This document shows positions 26,701-33,771 of a stretch of DNA of 53,686 nt, piece after piece; position 1 is the first letter of the stretch; each line of letters begins with the position of its first letter. The DNA lies in the NCBI GenBank assembly GCA_964517215.1, contig CAZFBR010000002.1, positions 1 to 53,686 of the forward strand. Direction: 5' to 3'. This stretch comes from CAZFBR01 sp035353495 [NCBI: uncultured bacterium]. GTDB taxonomy: Bacteria > DAOPZR01. The notes beneath the pieces are model-generated. The model was not told the DNA's origin and searched no databases. It saw nothing but the letters and a program-made list of their open reading frames with translations. Made by a program: the position numbers and the translations under genes.

Positions 26701-27854
26701 TGAATAAGGAAGTGCGCCATCTGGACGAAGACGAACGCGGCAAGGTTGATTTCAAGGAGCTGAATATTGTTGAAAACGTGACGGCGGGCCAGGTGGTGGC
26801 CAAAGTGCATCCGCCGGTGCCGGGCCGTCCGGGTGTGGATGTCTTCGACCGTGAAATCGGGGCCAAGCCGGTCAAGGAGAACCAGCTGGTCCTGGGCCGC
26901 AATGTGGCCCTGTCGCCTGACGGGAAAGAAGTGGTGGCGACCGCTGACGGCCAGATTATGCTGATCGGTCGTCTGTTGCGGGTGGAACCGGTGTACATGG
27001 TTGGCGGCGATGTCAATTTCGAGACGGGCAATATCAGTTTCCTCGGTTCGGTGATCGTCAAGGGGACGGTCTGCCAGGGATTTACCGTGCGGGCGGCGGG
27101 CAATATCATCGCCGGCAGCGTGGACAAGGCCAATCTCGATGCTGAGGGCGACATTACCGTGCTGGGCGGAATCATCGGCGACGCGGCCAGTATGCTGCGG
27201 GCGGGACAGGATTTGCGGGCGAAGTTCGTCGAGGGCGCGCGGCTGGTGGCGGGCCGGGACATTATTGTGCAGGAATCGATCATGCACAGCGACAGTGCCG
27301 CCGGACGGGCGATCCTGTGCACCGCGGGCAAAAAGGGGGTTCTGGTGGGGGGTACCATCCGCGCCGGGCATGCGGTGGCGGCCAAGGAGATCGGCACGGC
27401 GGTGGCGACGAAGACGGTGCTGGAAGTTGGTCTGGATCCGCTGGTACGGCTGCAGATCACCGATCTGGAAAAAACCCTGGTGGAATATGCGGAGCATTTC
27501 AAGAAGGTCCGGCTCGGGATGAAGGTGCTGCTGGAGGTCAGGCAGAAGACCGGGACGCTGCCGCCGCCCAAGGAGGCGCTGCTGCAGCAGCTGCAGGCGG
27601 CGGCGGGCAATATGCAGCAGCGGGTGAACAAGGCGGAACAGCAGTTGCGCGGCCTGCAGGAAAAAGTGGCGGAAAAGCGTGACGGCCGGGTAAGTGCGGC
27701 GCAATTCGTGCATCCCGGCTGCCGCATCACCATCCGCAATGCCACCCTGAATATCGAACAGCCGCTGTCGCGAACCTGCCTGGTGTATGAGCAGGGCGAG
27801 GTGCGCATGGCGGAATTTGCGGAAATCAGATACAACGATAACGCGGACGACTGA
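20709..27854 (+). CDS. Giant four-module FapA (DUF342) / Jag-N repeat protein
   Basis: A 2381-residue cytoplasmic-looking protein with no signal peptide or membrane segment. It contains four FapA/DUF342 right-handed beta-helix modules, each with Gly/Val-rich rungs and a closing motif (GGEIRA, GGELRAGEEI, GGNVQAGEEV, GGTIRAGHAV near residues 250, 843, 1483 and 2211), then a coiled coil and a C-terminal beta segment. Modules 1-3 are each followed by a Jag-N domain (about 466-543, 1084-1163, 1743-1819) ending in GVLGFGAKPY, GMLGVGARPW or GLFGVGHKPY, and by a FapA-N-like segment. Only module 4 has the full canonical FapA layout. FapA is known as a flagellar-assembly or polar-localisation factor and is usually about 500-650 residues. 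Start is ATG 20709. The gene after it is adenine deaminase. Confidence 0.85.
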   Translation: MSEQQPPAGGISLDELEKIESRLASLEDGLHGLRGGSLTTGAAVTLGAAELSLVGNYQFGRLPEIREVLAWWRQAQTAAELPVRRVLAGQLLVSSRTGAGAGVNVLALDGGKSLYAAGPGAVRWNGDEVSVVPQQIINRTVILADGEREIPGDVKIDGDLADGAVLVVGGDLVVTGKIGAATVAVGGSLVVRGSLAGNGQNTVVVGNTLIAQKIEKTSVVAGGHIIADEGIVDSSITAGGQVVAVGAKAVVSGGEIRATQALVCRQLGSAGGSVTVAIAGTAQGDAHRLEQVKTALAAARTAAKSAAAGDEARRAARRERLLLAEHAALEVRLRTVHPGQINVIDTVFSGVKIGVGAALPVALAKEQKKVTFVEKNKAFLGENLRELPLTPVAGGLVITPDPAVPVPDVLRRCVMVTAETPAAAQAAAAPLLGLPGEQLVLLTRSAPRRAEGKHAAVPGEFFAVQMMPGETRSEVEQLFLPTKRRTSVEVHCATIEDGLRRAAEVLDHPVDDLSHKVVREKVDGVLGFGAKPYILRVEVAPKKAPGKTAKPVSARNGMFRLEDLPQGVHLTVIKPIGSGTTIELDEVLQEIQNKKIARPIDEALVAKTVQEAAGAPVRIDVRAEAKPAADKKAEEPEPLEAAQAAYAYGREPAELSAKEARALFAGYAFGDVKVHAGQLLAARLQGAPAEVPVIAAGTNMLSLDDGQRLFAMYDGVVHWCGDEVWMAPLREMTGVAAGATIAYDGSLAINGSVGDGATVTVAGSLLVAGNVGAATLVAGGTIIVQHAVIGGDQACLQAGGDLYVRYAERATCEVGASVLVDEALLHCQVHAGSRIIGCGAKTMLLGGELRAGEEIDAAEIGSPLGEKMRVCIGAAATDRQIVGGRKKQLEELRDRLQVIDKELAAAPPEKSMALTVEKQRQQALVREQEYQLQEIEARIKDDRSGRLAVATVLQPGVTLVVGTAPPQDVAKEMRRCSIMERRGRIANEAYKEAMYQRCRRVRPVALPAAALTVPADPLALISQLADLRRMMRLRAAAETVAVKQAARFLGLPPAALAALSPPDEGKEKKKPAKGETADTEYFVAQLTPGDTLDSVREAYFPAPRKIEVEVICESIETGLARGAAALKLTPDEVTHRVLEEAKTGMLGVGARPWRIAISPKSKETQKSFPFKTPALDALLAACRGTFTVVAQDGELQVTVHPPKGQGKPVEVAEIKRQLEQQGYRKGIDAKQLETIVRNASGQPVAILKLSAEPAAAENPVSGEAPAAAAPPELPRDGTGTQLYSWPWEREREMTAKEMKTALLTADLSDIAVHAGQLLAASLAQDQGQDVLFEPGANVLMAAEGRRLYAAVDGLVQWSGNQVAVSPIRRIEGNATARQGNIVTPGSIIVSGDVEDGLTLQADGCIIVLGTVGRAQLSANGSVTVKKGILGGGQGAVRAGADVYAGFIENARIDAADNVIVDEAILHSTVQAGAKIVCVGDKGVIVGGNVQAGEEVNCRDLGSPAGAETVVVVGARIGDKTVLEQVRRDVMLAREQLETLGKHIGGLVTRKASGKLDAGEQEQLDRQLSSRKRIESLLERLQAQEKRMAAAIESPVNGVINVAGIAYAGSKLVVGRSDPTVLNKEEKRPSFVEKGGMVSVEVYREPKVRRRNTLPALAAAETTATIDAAEHEARLARIRKCQQLLAPDEKSARQRAALFTGLNEEALAVFVVPQPEPVPAGAPPKKSTTAEKPPAGLRPWLAVQVVPGENLAALERKYLPVARRTSVEVTCAEIAEGVRQGAAALGLPVEQVQHKVIQEKSKGLFGVGHKPYILQVSVRAKKEHAGGSAAEAIAQFNRKEDGHFVLVNADDGLRLTVHAPKGDGLRAEPDKVKKELEKRGYRNGVDLRLLTETVRTGAGVEVIIGPRQPEPELDGRIDITVAPDRMRCEVIVTAHKPMGRPTTVEELVQRLTEEGIKRPDFATVQRIYRDGLFDQPVVVAEGVPVVPGQHGRYEFMVELNKEVRHLDEDERGKVDFKELNIVENVTAGQVVAKVHPPVPGRPGVDVFDREIGAKPVKENQLVLGRNVALSPDGKEVVATADGQIMLIGRLLRVEPVYMVGGDVNFETGNISFLGSVIVKGTVCQGFTVRAAGNIIAGSVDKANLDAEGDITVLGGIIGDAASMLRAGQDLRAKFVEGARLVAGRDIIVQESIMHSDSAAGRAILCTAGKKGVLVGGTIRAGHAVAAKEIGTAVATKTVLEVGLDPLVRLQITDLEKTLVEYAEHFKKVRLGMKVLLEVRQKTGTLPPPKEALLQQLQAAAGNMQQRVNKAEQQLRGLQEKVAEKRDGRVSAAQFVHPGCRITIRNATLNIEQPLSRTCLVYEQGEVRMAEFAEIRYNDNADD
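21130..21860 (+). repeat. FapA module 1 (coding repeat)
   Basis: Residues about 140-384: beta-helix rungs (GDVKIDGDLADGAVLVVGG), the closing motif VVSGGEIRATQALVCRQLGS, an Ala/Arg coiled coil, then GVKIGVGAALP and VTFVEKNKAF. It lacks the canonical FapA N-terminal part. This is the most diverged copy. Confidence 0.7.
22620..23690 (+). repeat. FapA module 2 (coding repeat)
   Basis: Residues about 638-994: the preface SAKEARALFAGYAFGDVKVH, beta-helix rungs, closing motif MLLGGELRAGEEIDAAEIGS, coiled coil (KKQLEELRDRLQVIDKEL), then GVTLVVGTAPP. The preface (AGQLLAARLQG) recurs in modules 1 (AGQLLVSSRTG) and 3 (AGQLLAASLAQ). Confidence 0.7.
24580..25640 (+). repeat. FapA module 3 (coding repeat)
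   Basis: Residues about 1291-1644: the preface TAKEMKTALLTADLSDIAVH, beta-helix rungs, closing motif VIVGGNVQAGEEVNCRDLGS, coiled coil, then GSKLVVGRSDP and PSFVEKGGMVSVE. It is closest in layout to module 2. Confidence 0.7.
26449..27854 (+). repeat. FapA module 4, canonical full-length FapA-like (coding repeat)
   Basis: Residues about 1914-2381. This copy has the standard FapA N-terminal part (YEFMVELNKEVRHLDEDERG, VDFKELNIVENVTAGQVVA, PPVPGRPGVDVFD), the beta helix, the closing motif VLVGGTIRAGHAV, a coiled coil and the beta tail GCRITIRNATLNIEQPL. On its own it would be called FapA. Confidence 0.8.
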
Positions 27855-27874
27855 CCGCGCGAGGAGGAGACGAC

Positions 27875-29593
27875 ATGGAACTGGACAAACGGATTGCCTA
27901 CGCCCGTGGCGAACAACCGGTTGACCTGCTGCTCAAAGGCGGGCAGGTGGTCAATGTCTTTGCCGGTGAAGTGCACCCGGCGGACGTGGCTATTGCCGAA
28001 GGGTGGATTGTCGGCTTGGGCGACGGCTATCAGGCCAAAGAAGTGGTTGACGTCAGCGGCAGATTCATCGCCCCGGGGTTTATCGACGGGCATGTCCATC
28101 TGGAAAGCTCGATGGTGACCGTGCCGGAGTTCACCCGCGCGGTGCTGCCCCATGGCACCACCACCGCGGTGATCGATCCGCATGAGATTGCCAATGTGCT
28201 TGGCATCGACGGCATCAACTTCGTGCTCGAATCCAGCAAGCACAATCTGCTGAATGTGTTTGTGATGCTGCCGTCATGTGTTCCGGCCACTCATCTGGAA
28301 ACGGCGGGCGCCCATCTCGATGCGTTTTCGCTGGCGCCGCTTATGCCGAGCAAGTGGGTGCGCGGGCTGGGTGAAATGATGAACTTCCCGGGGGTGCTGT
28401 TCAAGGATCCCGAGGTGCTCAAGAAACTGCAGCTGGCCTACGATCAGCGCAAAGTGGTGGACGGGCATGCGCCCGGCCTGGCGGGCAGGGAGCTTAATGC
28501 CTACATCGCCGCCGGGGTGCGGTCCGACCATGAATGCACCACCGTTGCCGAGGCGCGGGAAAAGCTGCGGCGCGGCATGACGATCATGATCCGCGAGGGG
28601 AGCGGCGCCCGCAATCTCGACGACCTGCTGCCGTTGGTGACCGAGCAGAATGCGGCGCAACTGGTCTTTTGCACCGACGACCGCCACCCTGACACCATTA
28701 TTGCCCGCGGGCACATTGACGAAATGGTGCGGCGCGCGATCGCGTTCGGGGTGGCGCCGATCACGGCGTACCGCATGGCGTCATTTAATGCCGCCAATTA
28801 TTTCCGGCTTCCCGCCCTGGGCGCCATCCTGCCGGGGTATCGGGCGGATATCCTTGTGCTGTCCGATCTTAAGCAGGTTACGGTTGATGCTGTCTACAAG
28901 TGGGGCAAACGGGCGGCGGATCGCGGAGTGGTCACCGGTGTGTTGCCCACGCCGCGCTACGAGCACCTGCGTAATGCGATGAATGCCAAGCCGGTCACTG
29001 CCGCAGATTTTGTCATTCCGGCAGCGGGGACCACGGCGCGGGTTATCGGAGTCGTGCCCGGGCAGATTGTCACAGATGCGCTGACCACGGTGGTAAAGAC
29101 CGTCGCCGGCATGGTGCAGGCCGATCCGACCGGGGACATTCTCAAGATCGCGGTGATTGACCGGCACCGTGCGGCAAAGACCGTCGCCGTTGGGTTGGTG
29201 AAAGGGTTCGGACTCAAACGCGGGGCGCTGGCCACGTCCGTGGCGCATGATTCGCACAATATCATTGTCGTGGGCGCCAGCGACGCGGAAATGGCGGCGG
29301 CGGCACAGGCGGTCATCGCCGCCTCGGGCGGCGCGGTCGTGGTCGAGGGGACGACGGTGCGGGCCATGCTGGAACTGCCGATTGCCGGCCTGATCTCGCC
29401 GCGACCGCTGACGGAAGTGGCGGCGATTAATGCACAACTGACGCAGGCGGCGGCGGCGCTCGGGTGCGTGCTGTCGGATCCGTTCATGACCCTGTCGTTC
29501 CTTGCCTTGCCGGTGATTCCGCAGCTCAAGCTGACCGACAAGGGTTTGGTGGATGTCGGCAAGTTCGATTTTGTGCCGCTGTTCGTTGACTGA
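27875..29593 (+). CDS. ade: Adenine deaminase
   Basis: A 572-residue amidohydrolase that deaminates adenine to hypoxanthine in purine salvage. Family features: an N-terminal composite beta domain (DLLLKGGQVVNVFAGE), the metal site GFIDGHVHLESSM, PHGTTTAVIDPHEIANVLG, DGHAPGL, SDHECTT, and FCTDDRHP with the catalytic Asp. The C-terminal Ade domain includes SVAHDSHNIIVVG. Length is typical. A strong GAGGAGG site precedes ATG 27875, 20 bases after the FapA giant. It leads the LPS gene block; no functional link with lipid A synthesis is known, so it may simply share transcription. Confidence 0.95.
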   Translation: MELDKRIAYARGEQPVDLLLKGGQVVNVFAGEVHPADVAIAEGWIVGLGDGYQAKEVVDVSGRFIAPGFIDGHVHLESSMVTVPEFTRAVLPHGTTTAVIDPHEIANVLGIDGINFVLESSKHNLLNVFVMLPSCVPATHLETAGAHLDAFSLAPLMPSKWVRGLGEMMNFPGVLFKDPEVLKKLQLAYDQRKVVDGHAPGLAGRELNAYIAAGVRSDHECTTVAEAREKLRRGMTIMIREGSGARNLDDLLPLVTEQNAAQLVFCTDDRHPDTIIARGHIDEMVRRAIAFGVAPITAYRMASFNAANYFRLPALGAILPGYRADILVLSDLKQVTVDAVYKWGKRAADRGVVTGVLPTPRYEHLRNAMNAKPVTAADFVIPAAGTTARVIGVVPGQIVTDALTTVVKTVAGMVQADPTGDILKIAVIDRHRAAKTVAVGLVKGFGLKRGALATSVAHDSHNIIVVGASDAEMAAAAQAVIAASGGAVVVEGTTVRAMLELPIAGLISPRPLTEVAAINAQLTQAAAALGCVLSDPFMTLSFLALPVIPQLKLTDKGLVDVGKFDFVPLFVD

Positions 29594-29606
29594 CCGGGCG
29601 ACGCGC

Positions 29607-30743
29607 ATGACCGGCATCCTGCTGGTGACCGGCGAGCTGTCGGCGGACCTGTATGCAGCGCGGCTGGTCGGGCACCTGCAGCGGCGGTTGCCCGGCGTGC
29701 GCGTGCGCGCGCTGGGCGGGGAGGCGATGCGCGCGGCGGGCGCCGAACTGGTCTTTCCGTTGGCGGCGCGCGGGCTGATGGGCGTGGCGGAGGCGGCGCG
29801 CGGGCTGGGCTTCCTGCGGCAGGCCATGACTGCATTGCGGGCAGAAGTGCAAGCGCATCCGCCGCGGGTGGCGGTGCTGATGGACTTTGGCGGGTTCAAT
29901 CTGCAGGCAGCGGCTGTCATCCGCAAGCTGTCGCCGGCAACGCGGGTGCTCTACTGGATTCCGCCCAAGGTCTGGGTGTGGGGGGCCTGGCGCACGCGCA
30001 GCTTGCGCCGGGTGACGCATCGCGTGCTGAGCATTTTTCCGTTTGAACATGAGTTCCTTGCGGCCCGCGGCGTGAACAGCGAATTTGTCGGGCATCCGCT
30101 GCCGGAGCTGCTGCACGGTGAACCCGGGGACGCAGGATTCGCGGCCAAATACCGGGTGCGTGACGACCGGCCCCCGCTGCTGCTGCTGCCCGGTTCGCGG
30201 TCGTCGGAGTGGGAACGGTTGCTGCCGGTGCTGCTGGCAGCGGCGGTGCAGGTGCAGCAGCGGTTGCCCTGCACGATTTGGCTGGCGCCGGCGCCGACGC
30301 TGCCGCGCGCCTGGCTGGCAGAACAGTTGGCGCGCTGTCCGGTGGCGGTGCAGATTGTCGAGGAGCGCTATGCGGCGATGCGGCATGCCCGGGTGGCGCT
30401 GGCCGCGTCGGGAACGGTCACGCTGGAATTGATGCTGCAGCAGACGCCGACGGTCATCGCCTATCGCATGGCACCGGTGACCTTTTTTCTTGCCCGCCGG
30501 CTGGTGCGGGTCGGCTATGCCGGTCTGCCCAACCTGCTGGCGGGACGGGAGCTCATGCCGGAACTGCTGCAGCGGGAATGCACGCCGGAAAAACTGGCGG
30601 CGGCGGCGGCGGAATTGTGGAGCGACGAACGCCAGCAGGCGGTGCGCCGGGAATGCGTGCGTTTGGCGGAACTGGTCGGCGGCACCGACGGTATCAGTCG
30701 GGCCGCCGGCAGCATTGTCCGTGACTACCAGGAGCAGCGATGA
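29607..30743 (+). CDS. lpxB: Lipid-A-disaccharide synthase
   Basis: A 378-residue GT19-family enzyme that joins UDP-2,3-diacylglucosamine and lipid X to form the lipid A disaccharide at the inner membrane face. Signatures: LLVTGELSADLYAARL at the N-terminus (usual form GE-x-SGD, here SAD), LMDFGGFNLQAA, YWIPPKVWVWGAWR, LPGSRSSEWERLLP and ASGTVTLELMLQQTPTVIAYR. The open frame runs upstream to 29553, but homology begins at MTGILLVTGE, so ATG 29607 is the start. It lies 13 bases after ade and overlaps msbA by 4 bases. Confidence 0.93.
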   Translation: MTGILLVTGELSADLYAARLVGHLQRRLPGVRVRALGGEAMRAAGAELVFPLAARGLMGVAEAARGLGFLRQAMTALRAEVQAHPPRVAVLMDFGGFNLQAAAVIRKLSPATRVLYWIPPKVWVWGAWRTRSLRRVTHRVLSIFPFEHEFLAARGVNSEFVGHPLPELLHGEPGDAGFAAKYRVRDDRPPLLLLPGSRSSEWERLLPVLLAAAVQVQQRLPCTIWLAPAPTLPRAWLAEQLARCPVAVQIVEERYAAMRHARVALAASGTVTLELMLQQTPTVIAYRMAPVTFFLARRLVRVGYAGLPNLLAGRELMPELLQRECTPEKLAAAAAELWSDERQQAVRRECVRLAELVGGTDGISRAAGSIVRDYQEQR

Positions 30744-32539
30744 AGACCTATACGCGGTTGTTTTGCTATATCAAGCCATACTGGCCGCAGCTGGCGGTGG
30801 CGACGGTGTGCATGGTGCTGTTTGCGCTGTTCAATACGGTGACCATCTACACCATCAAACCCATCATTGACCATGTGTTCACTCCCGGCGGTGAAATCGT
30901 CACCTATCCGCTGCCGCTGACCGGCGTGGTGCTGACGCTGACCCGCCACCAGATGCTGTTCGGTATTGCGGGATTCCTGATCCTTACCTTCCTGTGCAAG
31001 GGGCTTGCCAGTTACGGGCAGGCATATTTCATGGGCAGCTGCGGCATGCGGGCCGGGACCGACTTGCGCAATGCGGTTTACGACCATCTGCTCGGCCAGT
31101 CGCTGGCGTATTTCGACCGGCGCAAGACCGGCGACCTGGTTTCACGCCTGACCGGCGATATCGGCATCATCCTGAATTCAATCAGCAATATCGTCGCCGC
31201 CTTCATCCGCGAGCCGGCGGAAGTCATTTTCGTGATCGGCCTGATCTTTCTGCTCGACTGGCGTCTGACCCTGGTCTCGCTGCTGGTGTTTCCCTTGGTC
31301 GGCTGGGTTATCGCCTTTTTCGGCAAGAGCATGCGCGTCACGACCAGGTCGATGCAGCAGGAGCAGGGCGAGATCTCGACGGTGATCATGGAAAGTGTGG
31401 CCGGCATCCGCATCGTTCAGGGTTTCACCATGGAGGCGTATGAACAGGGCCGGCATCGCGCCCGCGCCGCCGCGTTTCTGGCGGCGGCGCTGCGCATTCT
31501 GCGCATCAAGGCGCTGGCCCCGCCGGTGCTGGAATTGATCGCCGCGCTGGCCATTGCCGGGATCATCGTCTACGGCGGCCTGCAGGTGATCAAGGGGGAG
31601 CAGGCGGGCGGGATCACCACGGGCACCTTCTTTACCTTCATGGCCGCGCTGATCACGCTGTACAAGCCGCTGCGTTCGCTGACCCAGGTCAACAACACCC
31701 TGCAGCAGATCGTTGCGGCGGGTGAGCGCCTGTTTGAGATCCTCGACGCGCCGGCGGCGGTGGCCAGCCGGCCGGACGCCCCGTCGCTGCCGCCGTTTGC
31801 CGGCATGATCGAATATCGCGGGGTGCATTTCGCCTACGACGATGAGCCGGTGCTGCGGGGGATCGACCTGACCATCACCCGCGGCATGCGGGTGGCGGTT
31901 GTTGGCAGCAGCGGCGCGGGGAAAACCACGCTGATCAATCTGCTGCCGCGCTTTTACGATCCGACCCGGGGGCAGGTTCTGATTGACGGCGAGGATATCC
32001 GTTTGGTTGGCCTGGATTCACTGCGCCGGCAGATCGGTATTGTCACCCAGGAGGTGGTGCTGTTTAACGACACGGTGCGCCACAATGTCGCCTACGGCAC
32101 CGCCAACGCAACGGATGAGCAGATCATGGCGGCGGCCCGGGCGGCGAATGCCGCGGAGTTTATTGCCAAACTCCCGGAGGGACTGGATACGGTTATCGGC
32201 GAACGCGGCATGACGCTGTCCGGCGGTGAGCGGCAGCGGCTTTCCATTGCCCGCGCCATTCTCAAGAATCCGCCGATCCTGCTGCTGGACGAAGCGACCT
32301 CAAACCTTGACACGGAATCGGAACGTGCCGTGCAGGAGGCATTGGAGCGCCTGATGGCGCAGCGGACCACGCTGGTCATTGCCCATCGCCTGTCCACGGT
32401 GACCACGGCTGACCTGATTATCGTGCTGGACGGCGGACGGATTGTCGATCGCGGGAAACACGAGGAACTGCTGGCCCGCGGCGGGCTGTATCAGCGCCTG
32501 TATGAACTGCAGTTTGCCGATCTGACGGGTGCGGAATAG
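30740..32539 (+). CDS. msbA: Lipid A flippase MsbA-type ABC transporter
   Basis: A 599-residue half-transporter with a six-segment ABC membrane domain (about 1-320) and a nucleotide-binding domain with Walker A VGSSGAGKTT near 387, signature LSGGERQRLS, Walker B ILLLDEATSNLD and the H-loop VIAHRLS. MsbA flips lipid A-core across the inner membrane. ABC exporters look alike; the assignment rests on its place between lpxB and waaA. An inserted periplasmic loop near residues 45-62 (VFTPGGEIVTYPLPLTG) is longer than usual. AGGAGC precedes the ATG. Start and stop overlap both neighbours. Confidence 0.9.
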   Translation: MKTYTRLFCYIKPYWPQLAVATVCMVLFALFNTVTIYTIKPIIDHVFTPGGEIVTYPLPLTGVVLTLTRHQMLFGIAGFLILTFLCKGLASYGQAYFMGSCGMRAGTDLRNAVYDHLLGQSLAYFDRRKTGDLVSRLTGDIGIILNSISNIVAAFIREPAEVIFVIGLIFLLDWRLTLVSLLVFPLVGWVIAFFGKSMRVTTRSMQQEQGEISTVIMESVAGIRIVQGFTMEAYEQGRHRARAAAFLAAALRILRIKALAPPVLELIAALAIAGIIVYGGLQVIKGEQAGGITTGTFFTFMAALITLYKPLRSLTQVNNTLQQIVAAGERLFEILDAPAAVASRPDAPSLPPFAGMIEYRGVHFAYDDEPVLRGIDLTITRGMRVAVVGSSGAGKTTLINLLPRFYDPTRGQVLIDGEDIRLVGLDSLRRQIGIVTQEVVLFNDTVRHNVAYGTANATDEQIMAAARAANAAEFIAKLPEGLDTVIGERGMTLSGGERQRLSIARAILKNPPILLLDEATSNLDTESERAVQEALERLMAQRTTLVIAHRLSTVTTADLIIVLDGGRIVDRGKHEELLARGGLYQRLYELQFADLTGAE

Positions 32540-33771
32540 TGCTGCGCACCCTGTACACCGCGCTGTGGTATGCCGCCCTGCCGCCGGGACTGCCGCTCTA
32601 TGCCGTGCGCAATCTGCTGAGCGGGCGCGGGGCGGGCGGGGTATGGTCGCGCCTGTACCTCTCCGGCCGACCGCTGCCGGCAGCGCATCCGGTGGTCTGG
32701 CTGCACGCGGTTTCGGTCGGGGAAACGCTGGCGGCACAGCCGGTGTGGGAGCGCCTGCGTGCGGAAGTGGCGCTGACCGGCGTGATCACCACCACGACGC
32801 TGACCGGTCAGACGCTGGCGCGCAAGCGCCTGCAGGCGGACTATTTCGGTTACTTTCCGTTTGATCTGCCGGGGGCTTGCGCCCGGGCGCTGCGGCAGCT
32901 GACCCCGTGCGTCGTGCTCTATACCGAAACAGAACTGTGGCCGAATTTTATCTTGGCAGCCGCGCGCGCAGGAGTGAAGCAGGCGCTGATCAACGGGCGC
33001 ATTTCCGACCGGTCCTTTGCCGGATACCGGCGCTGGCGCGGGCTGTTTGCCGGGGCGTTGGCGGCACTTGACTGGTGCGCCATGCAGACGCCGGCCGACG
33101 CGGAACGGCTTATTGCCCTTGGTGCGCGTCCGGAACGGGTGACGGTGGTGGGCAACACCAAATTCGACAGCATCGCCCTGCTGGCCCGCCGCGCCCCGCA
33201 TCCCCTGACGCAGGGAGCGCCCGCTTATTGGGTGGCGGGAAGCACGCACCCGGGAGAACACGAAGCAGTACTCAATGCCCATGCCCGGCTGCGCGCCAAT
33301 GCGCGCCTGGTGATCTGCCCGCGTCATCCGCAGCGCGCCGGCGAAGTGCTGGCGGCGGTCAAGGCGCGCGGCTGGTCGGGGCAATTGCTCTCTGCCGGCG
33401 GGGCCTGGCGCAGTGAAGTGCTGATTATTGACACGATCGGCGATTTGGCCGGATTCTATGCGCCGGCGCAGGTGGTCTTTCTGGGCGGCAGTTTCATCCC
33501 GCATGGCGGACAGAATATGCTGGAGCCGATGGTGTTCGGGGTGCCGGTGCTGTACGGGCCGCATACGCACAACTTCCGCGCTGCCGTGGCGCTGCTCGAA
33601 GGGCATGGCGGAATGACGGTGGCGGACGAGGAGGCGCTGGTGACGGTCGCCAGGGCGCTGCTCAAAGATCCGGCGCGGCGCACCGCGTGCGGAATTGAAG
33701 GCCGGGCGCTCGTTTTGGCGCAGGCGGGCGCCAGCGCCAGCATCACCGCCCGGGTGCGGGAGTGGCTGTGA
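32539..33771 (+). CDS. waaA: 3-deoxy-D-manno-octulosonic acid transferase (Kdo transferase)
   Basis: A 410-residue GT30 protein that transfers Kdo from CMP-Kdo to lipid IVA. Visible: an N-terminal membrane anchor (LYTALWYAALPPGLPLYAVRN), VVWLHAVSVGETLAAQPVW with the conserved Glu, TTTTLTGQTLARKRL, YTETELWPNFI, NGRISDRSFAGYRR, GNTKFD, ASTHPGEHE in the form AGSTHPGEHE, and FLGGSFIPHGGQNMLEP. Start GTG 32539 overlaps the msbA stop by one base (TAGTG). Whether one or two Kdo residues are added cannot be read from sequence. Confidence 0.93.
   Translation: MLRTLYTALWYAALPPGLPLYAVRNLLSGRGAGGVWSRLYLSGRPLPAAHPVVWLHAVSVGETLAAQPVWERLRAEVALTGVITTTTLTGQTLARKRLQADYFGYFPFDLPGACARALRQLTPCVVLYTETELWPNFILAAARAGVKQALINGRISDRSFAGYRRWRGLFAGALAALDWCAMQTPADAERLIALGARPERVTVVGNTKFDSIALLARRAPHPLTQGAPAYWVAGSTHPGEHEAVLNAHARLRANARLVICPRHPQRAGEVLAAVKARGWSGQLLSAGGAWRSEVLIIDTIGDLAGFYAPAQVVFLGGSFIPHGGQNMLEPMVFGVPVLYGPHTHNFRAAVALLEGHGGMTVADEEALVTVARALLKDPARRTACGIEGRALVLAQAGASASITARVREWL

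Noticed and set aside
24630-27713. A 1027-codon open frame on the minus strand opposite the giant FapA gene
   Set aside because: It is an artefact of GC-rich codon phase; the sequence has no family signatures and is His/Arg/Gln-rich, while the plus strand has clear repeated domains.
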